A stretch of 64,000 nt of DNA, taken from positions 2,604,001 to 2,668,000 of the forward strand of contig NZ_CP033972.1 in NCBI RefSeq assembly GCF_003855095.1. The letters run 5' to 3'. The notes under the pieces were generated by a model. That model made no database searches and had not been told where the DNA came from. It worked only from the letters and a program-made list of their open reading frames with translations. Source of the DNA: Gordonia insulae. Its GTDB lineage: Bacteria > Actinomycetota > Actinomycetes > Mycobacteriales > Mycobacteriaceae. Of the stretch, positions 16,528-25,778 are shown in pieces (position 1 is the first letter of the stretch; the number at the start of each line of letters is the position of its first letter). A program made the position numbers and the translations under genes.

Positions 16528-17445
16528 ATGAGCATCGACGGAAACGCATCGAGTCGTGACATCACCACCGTTGCAGATGGATTCGCCTACCTGGAATGCC
16601 CGCGGTGGCATGCCGGACGGATCTGGTTCGTGGACTTCTACACCTACCGCGTGTACTCGGCAGCCGAGGACGGCAGCGACCTCCGGGTCGAGGCGGAGGT
16701 ACCACAGCAACCATCCGGACTGGGCTGGCTACCCGACGGCAGACTGCTGATCGTCTCGATGCGCGACGCCCGGATACTGCGGCGCGAGCCCGACGGTGAA
16801 CTGGTCAGCCACGCCGACCTCTCCGCGCATGTCACCGGCCATCCCAACGACATGGTCGTCGACGAGTCCACCGGCCGTGCATATGTCGGTGAGTTCGGCT
16901 TCGACCTGATGAGCGGCGCTCCGCTGCAGACCGCGGTGTTGCTGCGGGTGGATCCGGATGGCGCGGTCACCGTCGCCGCGGACGACATGTGGTTCCCCAA
17001 CGGCAGCGTGATCACCGACGACGGGGTCCTGCTGGTCGACGAGACGTTCGGCAACCGGGTCACCGCGTTCGACATCGACGATGACGGCGGCCTCACCAAC
17101 CGCCGGGTCTGGGCCGGGTTCGGCGAACCACCCACCGAGACCGAGGTCGCCGGGGCCCTCCCGCAACTGTCCGTGGCGCCCGACGGTTGCTGCCTCGACG
17201 CCGAGGGCGCGCTCTGGATCGCCGATGCGCTCGGCGCGCGCCTCGTCCGCGTCGTCGAGGGCGGCGACATCGTCGATGAGATCCCGGTGGGCACCGGCGT
17301 CTTCGCCTGCATGCTCGGCGGGTCGGACGGGCGCACACTGTTCGCTTGCGCCGCACCCGATTTCCAGGAGGAGGCCCGCAAGAATGCGCGCGAGGGGAGC
17401 CTCATCGCGATCCCGGTGGACGTGCCGCACGCCGGCACACCCTGA
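16528..17445 (+). CDS. SMP-30/gluconolactonase/LRE family protein
   Basis: This 305-residue six-bladed beta-propeller starts 9 bases after AGGAG. Probable metal ligands are the glutamate of YLECPRW (about residue 18), the asparagine of GHPNDMVVD and the aspartate of GVLLVDETFGNRVT. The family hydrolyses lactones with a divalent cation. It follows the GDPD-like gene on the same strand with a 41-bp gap. Its physiological lactone cannot be inferred. Confidence 0.82.
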   Translation: MSIDGNASSRDITTVADGFAYLECPRWHAGRIWFVDFYTYRVYSAAEDGSDLRVEAEVPQQPSGLGWLPDGRLLIVSMRDARILRREPDGELVSHADLSAHVTGHPNDMVVDESTGRAYVGEFGFDLMSGAPLQTAVLLRVDPDGAVTVAADDMWFPNGSVITDDGVLLVDETFGNRVTAFDIDDDGGLTNRRVWAGFGEPPTETEVAGALPQLSVAPDGCCLDAEGALWIADALGARLVRVVEGGDIVDEIPVGTGVFACMLGGSDGRTLFACAAPDFQEEARKNAREGSLIAIPVDVPHAGTP

Positions 17446-17494
17446 TCCTCGCCGTTGCGTCCGCTGTCGTCGGGACGCGAGCACTGCGACCCGG

Positions 17495-19792
17495 TCAGCC
17501 GAACAGCGTCGGCAGCGTGCCCTCGTAGACCTCGCGCAGTTCGATGAGCGGGATCTCGAACTGATCCTGCACCGATACCGAGTCGCTGCCCTGATCGACC
17601 ACACCGACTCGCGCCCATGGCATTCCACGTGCGTCGAGCATCGACGTGAACCGAGACTCCTCGGTGCGCGGGACCGCGACCACGGCGCGGCCCGACGACT
17701 CGGAAAACAACCAGACGAACGGATCTGCATCTTCGGGAAGCAGTATGCGACAACCGGTCTCGCCGGCGAGAGCGGATTCGATGACCGCCTGGATCAGACC
17801 GCCTTCGGACAGGTCGTGCGCCGCCGACACGAGGCCGTCGCGCGACGCCGCCATCAGGATGTCCGCCAGCAGCCGCTCACGTTCGAGGTCGACGCGCGGC
17901 GGTACCCCACCGAGATGGTCGTGGGCGACCTGCGCCCAGATCGAGCCGTCGAACTCGTCGAGGGTCGAACCGAGCAAGATGAGCGTCTCCCCCGGCTCGG
18001 TGCCGAACCCGGTCGGGATGCGGCGATGCACGTCGTCGATCACGCCCAGCACACCGACGACGGGGGTGGGCAGGATGGCCGTCGACCCGGTCTGGTTGTA
18101 GAAGCTCACGTTGCCCCCCGTCACCGGGATGCCCAGCTGCGCACAGCCGTCGGCGAGGCCGCGTACGGCCTGCTGGAACTGCCACATCACCGCGGGGTCC
18201 TCCGGCGAACCGAAGTTGAGGCAGTTGGTGACCGCCTTCGGCTGCGCACCCGACACCGCGACGTTCCGATACGCCTCGGCCAGCGCGAGCTGCGCACCGC
18301 GGTAGGGATCGAGGAAGGTGTAGCGACCCGAGGCGTCGGTGGCCAGCGCGATGCCACGGCCCGAGCTCTCGTCTATCCGGATCATCCCGGAGTCGGCGTT
18401 CTCGGCGAGCACGGTGTTGCCACGGACATAGCGGTCGTATTGCTCGGTGATGAACTTGCGGCTGCACAATGCCGGCGAGCCCAGCATCTGCAGCACCGTG
18501 GCCCGCAGCGCATCCGGGGTGTCCGGGCGTGCCAGCGGTTCGGTTGTCGACTCGATGACACCGTCCTGCCACTCCGGACGCGCGACCGGCCGCTCGTAGA
18601 CCGGACCGTCGTGGGCGACGGTGCGCGGCGGGACGTCGACGACGGTCTCGCCGTGCCAGGTGATCTGCAGATGATCCCCGTCGGTGACCTCGCCGATCAC
18701 GGTGGCGAGCACGTCCCACTTCTTGCAGACCTCGAGGAAGGCGTCCACGTTGTCGGGAGTGACGACGGCGCACATGCGTTCCTGCGACTCGCTGGAGAGC
18801 ACCTCCGCAGGCGTCATGCCCTCGGCGCGCATCGGCACCTTCTCCAGCTCGATGTGCATGCCGCCGTCGCCCGCCGCGGCGAGCTCGGAGGTCGCGCAGG
18901 ACAGGCCTGCCCCGCCGAGGTCCTGGATGCCGACGACCAGTCCGGCGTGATAGAGCTCGAGGCAGCACTCGATGAGCACCTTCTCGGTGAACGGATCGCC
19001 GACCTGGACGCTCGGCAGCTTCTTCCGATTGGGCCCCGACTGGCCGCTCCCGGCATCCGCGTCGTCGAAGGTCTCCGACGCGAGCACGGACACCCCACCG
19101 ATGCCGTCGAGGCCGGTACGCGCGCCGAACAGGATGATCTTGTTACCCGCGCCCGACGCGAAGGCCAGGTGCAGGTCCTCGGTGCGCAGCACACCCGCGC
19201 ACAGTGCGTTGACCAGTGGGTTACCGGCATAGCTCGCGTCGAATACGGTCTCGCCGCCGACGTTGGGCAGCCCGAGCGAGTTGCCGTAGCCGCCGACGCC
19301 CCGGACGACCCCGTCGACGACCCGGCGGGTGTCGGGTGCGTCGGCCGGACCGAACCGGAGCTGATCCATCACGGCGATCGGGCGGGCGCCCATCGCCATG
19401 ATGTCGCGGACGATGCCGCCGACACCGGTGGCCGCACCCTGGTAGGGCTCGACGTAGCTCGGGTGGTTGTGCGACTCGACCTTGAACGTCACCGCCCAGC
19501 CGTCGCCGACGTCGACGACGCCGGCGTTCTCGCCGATGCCGGCGAGCATGCCGGCACGCATCTCGTCCGTGGTGGTCTCGCCGAAGTAGCGCAGATGCAC
19601 CTTGGATGACTTGTAGCTGCAGTGCTCGGACCACATCACCGAGTACATCGCGAGCTCCGCGTCGGTCGGCCGACGTCCGAGGATCTCGCGGATGCGCGTG
19701 TACTCGTCGTCTTTCAGACCGAGTTCACGGAACGGTTGGGGTTGGTCGGGGCTGCCGGCTGCGGCTGAAACGGTATCCACCTGCGCACTCAC
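17495..19792 (-). CDS. purL: Phosphoribosylformylglycinamidine synthase, PurL subunit
   Basis: This 765-residue enzyme makes formylglycinamidine ribonucleotide in purine synthesis, working with PurQ and Pur[69 protein letters not shown] and [13 protein letters not shown] match the mycobacterial small-type PurL closely over its full length. The GTG at 19792 was chosen over an upstream start at 19849 because TACACT lies 7 bases before it, the geometry of a leaderless transcript. The upstream extension is also low-complexity and not family-like. Confidence 0.95.
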   Translation of the reverse strand: MSAQVDTVSAAAGSPDQPQPFRELGLKDDEYTRIREILGRRPTDAELAMYSVMWSEHCSYKSSKVHLRYFGETTTDEMRAGMLAGIGENAGVVDVGDGWAVTFKVESHNHPSYVEPYQGAATGVGGIVRDIMAMGARPIAVMDQLRFGPADAPDTRRVVDGVVRGVGGYGNSLGLPNVGGETVFDASYAGNPLVNALCAGVLRTEDLHLAFASGAGNKIILFGARTGLDGIGGVSVLASETFDDADAGSGQSGPNRKKLPSVQVGDPFTEKVLIECCLELYHAGLVVGIQDLGGAGLSCATSELAAAGDGGMHIELEKVPMRAEGMTPAEVLSSESQERMCAVVTPDNVDAFLEVCKKWDVLATVIGEVTDGDHLQITWHGETVVDVPPRTVAHDGPVYERPVARPEWQDGVIESTTEPLARPDTPDALRATVLQMLGSPALCSRKFITEQYDRYVRGNTVLAENADSGMIRIDESSGRGIALATDASGRYTFLDPYRGAQLALAEAYRNVAVSGAQPKAVTNCLNFGSPEDPAVMWQFQQAVRGLADGCAQLGIPVTGGNVSFYNQTGSTAILPTPVVGVLGVIDDVHRRIPTGFGTEPGETLILLGSTLDEFDGSIWAQVAHDHLGGVPPRVDLERERLLADILMAASRDGLVSAAHDLSEGGLIQAVIESALAGETGCRILLPEDADPFVWLFSESSGRAVVAVPRTEESRFTSMLDARGMPWARVGVVDQGSDSVSVQDQFEIPLIELREVYEGTLPTLFG

Positions 19793-19799
19793 TCGGACC

Positions 19800-19805
19800 A
19801 GTGTA
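19800..19805 (-). promoter_or_regulatory. Probable -10 element for leaderless purL
   Basis: On the minus strand TACACT fits the actinobacterial TAnnnT -10. It ends 7 bases before the GTG at 19792, so transcription would begin at or next to the start codon. No ribosome-binding site is visible. Confidence 0.5.
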
Positions 19806-19850
19806 ATGCCACGTGGCACCGGGGTCGGTGTGGCCGCTTGGTCACGCAAC

Positions 19851-19929
19851 CGGGGCGAGCGAAGCGACGGGGGATGTCACCGGGGCGAGCGAAGCGACGG
19901 GGGATGTCACCGGGGCGAGCGAAGCGACG
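19851..19929 (+). repeat. 30-bp tandem repeat, 2.6 copies, between purL and eccA
   Basis: Two identical 30-base units (19851-19880 and 19881-19910) and a 19-base partial unit (19911-19929) each start with CGGGGCGAGCGAAGCGACG. The embedded GAGCGAAGCGA motif is a frequent intergenic element in Gordonia-type genomes. Only three tandem copies and no spacers are present, so it is not a CRISPR array. Confidence 0.8.
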
Positions 19930-20018
19930 AAGAGTATGGCGCTAGGCTGATCCCCTGACACGGACGGGTCGGGCTGCGACGGCGCCACCTGTCCGAAGCA
20001 CGGTATCTGGGGGGCCCG

Positions 20019-21803
20019 ATGGCTGACGTCCGCAAGGCGAGGCAGTTGTTCGAATTGGGCGTGCTGTCGCTGGGCATCGCGGTCGAGGGCCAGGAGCCGA
20101 TCAACAACCCACAGCAGGCCGCCAAGGCGTTCACCCGGGCCAGCGAGTGGGACCCGACGATGGGCGATGCGTGGCTCGGTCGCCTCGCGTGTGGTGAGGA
20201 CACCGACGAGGTCCGTCTGGCGCTGTACCGCAATCGCTCGACGATCGGACACGAGCAGCGCCGGCTCGGTCTGCCGCAACGCACCATGGCCGGTCGGTGG
20301 CAGCCCGACGTGTTCATCACCTACCCGATGACCGACGCCGTCGAGGCGACCGCGGCGTATGCGGCGTCGCTGGCCCGCGGCAAGGACTTCGCCGGAGCCC
20401 AGGAGGTACTGGACGAGGTCCCGGCCGCACACCGGTTGCCGATCGTCGAGTACGTGCAGGCGGTCCTCTTCATGATGACTCGGCGCTGGCCGGATCTCCT
20501 GACCGCGCTGCACCGGTCGGATCGCTGGAACGACTCCTTCCTGCAGTCGGCCGCCGATTTTATGGCCGGCAGCGCCTGCATCCAGATGAGCATGTTCGGG
20601 GAAGGCACCCGCCGCCTGCAGAATGCGATCGACGGCCCGATCCCGGCGCTGGCCACCGAGGCGATGTTCGCGCACGGCATGGCATTGCGAGAGCAGGGGC
20701 AGGAGGAGAAGGCACGCGCGTTGTTCGAACAGGCCTACGCGCGCAACCCCGATTCGGCAGCGGGCCAGGCCTTGAAGTCGCCCGGCTTCCGGCTGGTCCT
20801 CACCTCGCCCGACGAGATCGCCGAGCGTCGCGATCCCTGGGACCCGGCGTCGGTCGTCGGCCCCGCCGAGTCGCTGGTCTCGAACACCGTCGACACGCCT
20901 GGGATGTCCGGGCTGGTGACCGACGCCCAGCGCGAACTCGCCGACCAGATCGGCCTCGATTCGGTCAAGGAGCAGGTGGCGAAGCTGCAGTCGGCGGCGA
21001 CGCTGGCCAAGGTGCGTGCCGACCGCGGGCTGAACACCTCGGCACGCAGTCTGCACCTGGCCTTCACCGGTCCGCCCGGGACCGGAAAGACGACCGTCGC
21101 CCGCATCGTCGCGAAGATCTACTGCGGGCTCGGGTTCATCAAGACCGACAAGGTCGTCGAGGCGACACGTCGTGACATGGTCGGCGAGCACCTCGGTTCG
21201 ACGGCGCCGAAGACATCGGCGGTGATCGACTCGGCGATGGACGGTGTGCTGTTCATCGACGAGGCCTACACCCTCATCCAGCAGGGTTTGTCCGGCGGCG
21301 ACGCGTTCGGCAAGGAAGCCGTCGACACCTTGCTCGCCCGGATGGAGGACGACCGCGACCGCCTCGTCGTGATCATCGCCGGATATCACTCGGAGATCGA
21401 ACGATTCCTCGGCTCCAACGACGGTCTGGCCTCGCGTTTCGCACGTCGCGTGCAGTTCGAGTCCTACACCCCGAACGAGCTCGCACGGATCGGGGACTTC
21501 ATCGCGCGCAAGCGGGACTCACTCCTCACGCCCGAGGCGATCGCCGAGCTGGAGCAGGCCTGCACACCGCTGTATCACGATGTGCGCGAGAGCGCTTCGG
21601 GCATTCGGCGAGCCAGTGACGTCGCCGGGAACGGGCGGTTCATCCGCAATATCATCGAGGGCGCCGAGGAGGAGCGTGAGTACCGGCTGTCCGCCTCGGG
21701 CGATCTCGACTCGCTGTCCCACGACGATCTGATGCGGATCGAGGTGGCCGACATCCGCACCGCCCTGTCCGGTGTGTTGTCGGGGTTGGGGCACCGCGGA
21801 TAG
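20019..21803 (+). CDS. eccA: EccA-type AAA+ ATPase of type VII secretion (orphan)
   Basis: This 594-residue protein has an N-terminal TPR-like helical domain (about residues 1-280) and a CbxX/CfqX-type AAA+ domain. Walker A is GPPGTGKTT (about residues 351-359) and Walker B is GVLFIDEAY (about residue 410), with a sensor segment VVIIAGYHSEIERF. Length and order match EccA, the cytosolic ESX chaperone ATPase. No eccB, eccC, eccD, eccE or mycP gene is nearby. A TAGGCT at 19943-19948 could be its -10. The WXG100 effector cassette lies about 20 kb downstream. Confidence 0.88.
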   Translation: MADVRKARQLFELGVLSLGIAVEGQEPINNPQQAAKAFTRASEWDPTMGDAWLGRLACGEDTDEVRLALYRNRSTIGHEQRRLGLPQRTMAGRWQPDVFITYPMTDAVEATAAYAASLARGKDFAGAQEVLDEVPAAHRLPIVEYVQAVLFMMTRRWPDLLTALHRSDRWNDSFLQSAADFMAGSACIQMSMFGEGTRRLQNAIDGPIPALATEAMFAHGMALREQGQEEKARALFEQAYARNPDSAAGQALKSPGFRLVLTSPDEIAERRDPWDPASVVGPAESLVSNTVDTPGMSGLVTDAQRELADQIGLDSVKEQVAKLQSAATLAKVRADRGLNTSARSLHLAFTGPPGTGKTTVARIVAKIYCGLGFIKTDKVVEATRRDMVGEHLGSTAPKTSAVIDSAMDGVLFIDEAYTLIQQGLSGGDAFGKEAVDTLLARMEDDRDRLVVIIAGYHSEIERFLGSNDGLASRFARRVQFESYTPNELARIGDFIARKRDSLLTPEAIAELEQACTPLYHDVRESASGIRRASDVAGNGRFIRNIIEGAEEEREYRLSASGDLDSLSHDDLMRIEVADIRTALSGVLSGLGHRG

Positions 21804-21821
21804 TGCCGTCGGACCGCGTGT

Positions 21822-22448
21822 TCAGGGATAGCCGATCGAGGCGATGACGTGATGCTGTAGCGGTTCGCCTTCCAGTTTGTGCAGATACTGCTCGATGAAC
21901 TCGAAGGTCTCCCGATGACCCTTCTCGAAGCCCAACCATTTCTCCATCATGACCAGGCGGGACACGCTGGTGATCACCACGATCAGGACCTCCGCCGGCA
22001 GCTCCGCGGATGTGACGCCGTAAGTCGGTAACAGTTTCGCGATCGCCTCCTGCGCCTGTTCACGCAACTGCTCGGAATAGCGCGCGATCTCGGCGCGGAG
22101 TTCCTTGCGATGGTTCGCCAGCGCGAGCAGTTCCGTCGTGAACTGGGCCACCGACGGATCGATGCTGAACTGCCAGAGCGCCCAGAGCGGTTGGGGGGAT
22201 TCGAGTAGCGCCCGCTGTTGATCCAGACCCTGATCCGCCCGCCGGCGGAACATCTCCAGGAACATCTCGTCCATTGTGCGGAAGTAGTAGTGCACCAGTT
22301 GCGGCTTCAGGCCCGCGGCTTGTGCCACCTTTCGCGAAGTCACTGCAGCGTAGCCACTTTCGAGCATGATCGCCTCGGCCGCGTCCAACAGGAGCGAACG
22401 ATTCTTCGCCTCGGCCGACCCGAATCTACGCTCGGTCACTCTCTCCAC
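21822..22448 (-). CDS. TetR-family transcriptional regulator
   Basis: This 208-residue regulator has an N-terminal helix-turn-helix (VTSRKVAQAAGLKPQLVHYYF, about residues 36-56) followed by the usual all-helical ligand-binding domain. GTG starts at 22448 or 22439 both have purine-rich sequence ahead and the choice is open. It diverges from the P450 gene, so it probably represses the P450-SDR-mce group in response to a lipid or steroid ligand. Confidence 0.9.
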   Translation of the reverse strand: MERVTERRFGSAEAKNRSLLLDAAEAIMLESGYAAVTSRKVAQAAGLKPQLVHYYFRTMDEMFLEMFRRRADQGLDQQRALLESPQPLWALWQFSIDPSVAQFTTELLALANHRKELRAEIARYSEQLREQAQEAIAKLLPTYGVTSAELPAEVLIVVITSVSRLVMMEKWLGFEKGHRETFEFIEQYLHKLEGEPLQHHVIASIGYP

Positions 22449-22554
22449 CTCTCGTCTCCGCCTTAAATCACTCTAATCAGACATGCGCGATGCTCAACCG
22501 ACGAGTGTGATCTTGACCTCATCGAGTGGGTCATGGTAACAAGTATTACACCTC

Positions 22555-22572
22555 GCTGAGCAGTCGCTCAGC
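22555..22572. promoter_or_regulatory. Inverted repeat in the TetR-P450 spacer, probable operator
   Basis: GCTGAGC (22555-22561) and GCTCAGC (22566-22572) are perfect arms around AGTC. The spacing and the TGAGC/GCTCA half-sites suit a TetR dimer. A weaker repeat, GTAA...TTAC, lies nearby at 22536-22549. The 205-bp spacer 22449-22653 holds no gene. Confidence 0.55.
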
Positions 22573-22653
22573 ATTTGTATCCAGACTTTGCCCAGCCCTC
22601 TCCGTCCCAACGCATTCCCACCGTGACAAATAGTGCCGCACAGGAGGTTTCCG

Positions 22654-23931
22654 GTGAGCGATCTGACCGAACTGAACTACTTCACCGACGAGAGCTTGGT
22701 CCCTGACCCCTATCCCTATTTCGATGAGCTCCGCAGCAGGTGTCCGGTGACGAAGGAGCCCCACTTCGGCGTTCTCGCCATCACCGGGCACGCCGAGGCC
22801 GTGACCGTCCTCAAGGATCCGGCCACGTTCTCCTCCTGCCTCGCCGCAACCGGCCCCTTCCCCGGCCTCCCCTTCGAACCGACCGGCGACGACGTCAGCG
22901 AGCTGATCGACCAGCATCGCGACGAACTGCCCCTGCACGAGCACATGGTCACGATGGATCCGCCCGATCACAGCCGTGCACGCAGCCTGCTCAGCCGACT
23001 CCTCACCCCGCGCCGCATCCAGGAGAACGAGGAGTTCATGTGGCGTCTGGCCGACGAGTACATCGGTGAGTTCATCGCCAACGGCGAGTGCGAACTGATG
23101 GAAGAGTTCGCAAAGCCCTTCTCGCTCCTCGTCATCGCCGATCTGCTCGGAGTTCCGGAGGAGGACCATGAGGAGTTCCGGACGGTCCTCGGTGCGCCGC
23201 GCAAGGGTGCCCGTCCCGGCGCACTGGACTCGGAGGTGATGGCGGACAACCCCCTTCAGTGGCTCGACGACAAGTTCACCCACTACATCGAGGAACGACG
23301 TGCGAACCCGCGCGGTGACGTGCTCACGGCACTGGCCGAATCCAAGTACAAGGACGGCAGCACCCCCGAGGTCGTCGAGGTGGTCCGCACCGCGACATTC
23401 CTGTTCGCCGCGGGCCAGGAGACCACCACCAAACTGATCAGCGCGGCCCTGCGGGTCATCGGCGAACGACCGGACATCCAGCAGCGCCTGCGCGACGATC
23501 CCGAGCTGATCCCCGTCTTCATCGAGGAGACACTGCGTCTGGAGAGCCCGGTCAAGAGCGGGTTCCGGGTGGCACGCAAGTCCACCACCGTCGGCGATAC
23601 GGAAGTACCGGCGGGCACCACCCTGATGTTCTGCCCCGGGGCGGCCAATCGGGACCCCGACCATTTCCCGGACCCGAACACCTTCGACCTCGAACGCACC
23701 AACGTGCGCGAACATCTGACCTTCGGCCGCGGTATCCACTCCTGCCCCGGGAGCCCGCTCGCGAGGATCGAGGGCCGGGTGACGGTCGAGCGGTTCCTGG
23801 CCCGGATGGCCGACATCCGCGTGTCCGAAGAACATCACGGTGTCAACGGCCATCGTCACTACAGCTTCGAGCCGACGTACATCCTGCGCGGGCTCACCCG
23901 ACTCCACCTCGAGTTCACCCCGACGGCCTGA
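22654..23931 (+). CDS. Cytochrome P450
   Basis: This 425-residue haem monooxygenase starts at a GTG 8 bases after AGGAGG. It shows the I-helix oxygen-activation motif FAAGQETTTKL (Glu in place of Asp), the ExxR motif in EETLR, and the haem loop FGRGIHSCPG with the axial Cys364. There is no membrane anchor, as usual for bacterial soluble P450s. It is followed at 9 bp by an SDR gene and then by the mce operon, so the substrate is probably a lipid or sterol-like compound that Mce imports. The CYP family cannot be assigned without a search. Confidence 0.95.
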   Translation: MSDLTELNYFTDESLVPDPYPYFDELRSRCPVTKEPHFGVLAITGHAEAVTVLKDPATFSSCLAATGPFPGLPFEPTGDDVSELIDQHRDELPLHEHMVTMDPPDHSRARSLLSRLLTPRRIQENEEFMWRLADEYIGEFIANGECELMEEFAKPFSLLVIADLLGVPEEDHEEFRTVLGAPRKGARPGALDSEVMADNPLQWLDDKFTHYIEERRANPRGDVLTALAESKYKDGSTPEVVEVVRTATFLFAAGQETTTKLISAALRVIGERPDIQQRLRDDPELIPVFIEETLRLESPVKSGFRVARKSTTVGDTEVPAGTTLMFCPGAANRDPDHFPDPNTFDLERTNVREHLTFGRGIHSCPGSPLARIEGRVTVERFLARMADIRVSEEHHGVNGHRHYSFEPTYILRGLTRLHLEFTPTA

Positions 23932-23940
23932 GAGAGCGAA

Positions 23941-24705
23941 ATGACCACCACCACTGCATCAACCATCCGGACCACCGTCGTCACCGGTGGCGGATCGGGC
24001 ATCGGTCGCTCGATCGCCGAGCATCTCGCCGATGCCGGACATCGAGTCGGAGTCCTCGACCAGAACGGTGACTCCGCGGAGGAGGTCGCAGCCGAACTGC
24101 GGTCCCGGGGCGCCGAGGCGGTGGCCGCTGCCGTCGACGTCGCCGACCGGACGGCGGTCGACAAGGCGATCGGCCAGGTGCGCGAACGGTTCGGTCCGGT
24201 CGAGATCCTGGTGACCAGCGCCGGTGTCGAGTCCCAGATGCCGTATCCGGATATCGCCCAGGACGAATGGGATCGGATCATCGCGGTGAACCTGACCGGC
24301 ACCTTCAACTGCACCCAGGCCGTCATCGGCGACATGCAGGCCGGTCAGTGGGGTCGCATCGTGACGATCTCCTCGTCGAGCGCCCAGTCCGGCGCACCCG
24401 AGCGGGCCCACTACGTGGCATCGAAGGGTGGCGTCATCGGCCTGACCAAGGCGCTGGCCTTCGAGTATGCGCCGCATGGGATCACGGTGAACACGATTCC
24501 GCCGTCGATCATCGCGACACCGATGGCGGAGAAGGCCGTGGCGGCCGGCCTGGTCCCCGCCATCGAGGACCTCGCCGCGCTCACACCGGTGCGCCGCGCG
24601 GGCCTGCCCGGTGACGTCGCAGCTGCCGCCGCGTTCCTCTGTTCGGAACAAGCCGGATTCATCACCGGCCAGGCGATCGGCGTCAACGGCGGCTGGTACA
24701 TCTGA
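23941..24705 (+). CDS. Short-chain dehydrogenase/reductase
   Basis: This 254-residue SDR has the cofactor motif TGGGSGIGRSIAEHLAD (about residues 16-32) and the active site Ser-Tyr-Lys with SSSSAQSG and YVASK. It ends with the typical FITGQAIGVNGGWYI. The gap to the P450 stop is 9 bp, so the two are co-transcribed. It may oxidise the alcohol that the P450 makes. In Mycobacterium tuberculosis an SDR gene also sits just upstream of yrbE4A. Confidence 0.93.
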   Translation: MTTTTASTIRTTVVTGGGSGIGRSIAEHLADAGHRVGVLDQNGDSAEEVAAELRSRGAEAVAAAVDVADRTAVDKAIGQVRERFGPVEILVTSAGVESQMPYPDIAQDEWDRIIAVNLTGTFNCTQAVIGDMQAGQWGRIVTISSSSAQSGAPERAHYVASKGGVIGLTKALAFEYAPHGITVNTIPPSIIATPMAEKAVAAGLVPAIEDLAALTPVRRAGLPGDVAAAAAFLCSEQAGFITGQAIGVNGGWYI

Positions 24706-24718
24706 CGATCCTCGACGC

Positions 24719-24750
24719 GGTGGTGCACCCACAGCCCGGAGTGCACCACC
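24719..24750. terminator. Strong inverted repeat between SDR and yrbEA: terminator or operator
   Basis: GGTGGTGCAC (24719-24728) and GTGCACCACC (24741-24750) form a 10-bp perfect stem with a 12-base loop. It begins 13 bp after the SDR stop and ends 29 bp before the yrbEA GTG. No T-tract follows. It could terminate or attenuate the P450-SDR transcript, or bind a regulator of mce. Confidence 0.5.
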
Positions 24751-24779
24751 CGTGACCGCCGCCGACGTGGTCAGGTCTC

Positions 24780-25778
24780 GTGACGGAACAGGAACGAAGC
24801 GGGCCGGAGAGGGGGAGATCGGTGTCCACTGTCAACAGCGACATCCGCATGGGTGTCGGCCCACACGGCGAGGCCGATGCGCCTCCGGCGCTCGCGGCCG
24901 TCCCCGATCCGGTCGAGTCACCGTCGTCGCCGGAGGCAGCGGCGCGCCCGCCGACGGCGACCGACGAGATCGCCGGATGGATGGGCGGGTACGTCCGTCG
25001 TCACCCTCGGGCATCTCTGGAAACCGTTGGCGGACAGTTCGTCCTCGGCATTCGCGCCTTCCAGCATCTCATCGTCGACCTGCTGACCCTCCGGTTCCCC
25101 GTCAAGGAGTTCGTCCGGCAGGCGACGTTCATGGCATCGGCGTCGGCCCTGCCGACGATCTTCGTGGCGATCCCGATCGGCATGACCCTGTCCATCCAGT
25201 TCGCGCTGCTCGCCGGCCAGGTGGGCGCCACATCACTGGCCGGGGCGGCCAGCGGGCTCGCCGTGATCCGCCAGGGCGCACCGATGGTCGCCGCCCTGCT
25301 GATGGCATCGGCCGCCGGCTCGGCGATCTGCGCCGACCTCGGCTCCCGGAAGATCCGGGACGAGATCGACGCCATGGAGGTCATGGGGCTGTCGGTGATC
25401 CGCCGGCTCGTCGTCCCCCGTGTGGCGGCGGCGATCCTGGTCAGCACAGCACTGACCGGGATCGTGTGCTTCGTCGGCTTCCTGTCCGGCTATCTGTTCA
25501 ACACATTCGTGCAGAACGGGACGCCCGGGACGTTCGTCACAACCTTCGCCTCGTTCGCCACCCTGTCCGACTTCTATCTCACGATCGTGAAATCCATTGT
25601 GTTCGGGGCGATCGTCGCGATCGTCGCGTGTCAGAAGGGCCTGGCGACCCGGGGCGGTCCGGCCGGCGTCGCGAACTCGGTGAATGCCACCGTGGTCGCG
25701 TCGATCATCCTGCTGATGCTGGTCAACGTCGGATTCACCCAGATGTACGTGATGCTGTTCCCACGGACGGGGTTCTGA
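24780..25778 (+). CDS. YrbEA, Mce-transporter permease (MlaE family)
   Basis: This 332-residue permease has a long polar N-terminus (about 75 residues) and then the MlaE domain. Its loop SRKIRDEIDAMEVMGLSVIRRLV is the conserved cytosolic EExDALxxmG-type motif that meets the Mce ATPase. A GTG at 24780 is the furthest start, and later starts are possible within the polar region. It opens the eight-gene mce operon. The ATPase (MceG/Mkl) is not encoded in the window, as usual. Confidence 0.92.
   Translation: MTEQERSGPERGRSVSTVNSDIRMGVGPHGEADAPPALAAVPDPVESPSSPEAAARPPTATDEIAGWMGGYVRRHPRASLETVGGQFVLGIRAFQHLIVDLLTLRFPVKEFVRQATFMASASALPTIFVAIPIGMTLSIQFALLAGQVGATSLAGAASGLAVIRQGAPMVAALLMASAAGSAICADLGSRKIRDEIDAMEVMGLSVIRRLVVPRVAAAILVSTALTGIVCFVGFLSGYLFNTFVQNGTPGTFVTTFASFATLSDFYLTIVKSIVFGAIVAIVACQKGLATRGGPAGVANSVNATVVASIILLMLVNVGFTQMYVMLFPRTGF

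Noticed and set aside
17081..19609. 842-codon plus-strand open frame opposite purL
   Set aside because: It is antisense to a full-length conserved purL, is rich in Arg, His and Asp, and has no domain. High-GC third positions explain such frames.
19793..19849. Upstream start for purL at 19849
   Set aside because: The extension covers the probable -10 TACACT and its residues are not conserved in PurL.
19851..19929. CRISPR array
   Set aside because: The units are directly tandem with no spacers, only 2.6 copies, and no cas genes are present.
24719..24750. Riboswitch between SDR and yrbEA
   Set aside because: Only a single simple stem-loop is visible, without any conserved aptamer sequence I know.
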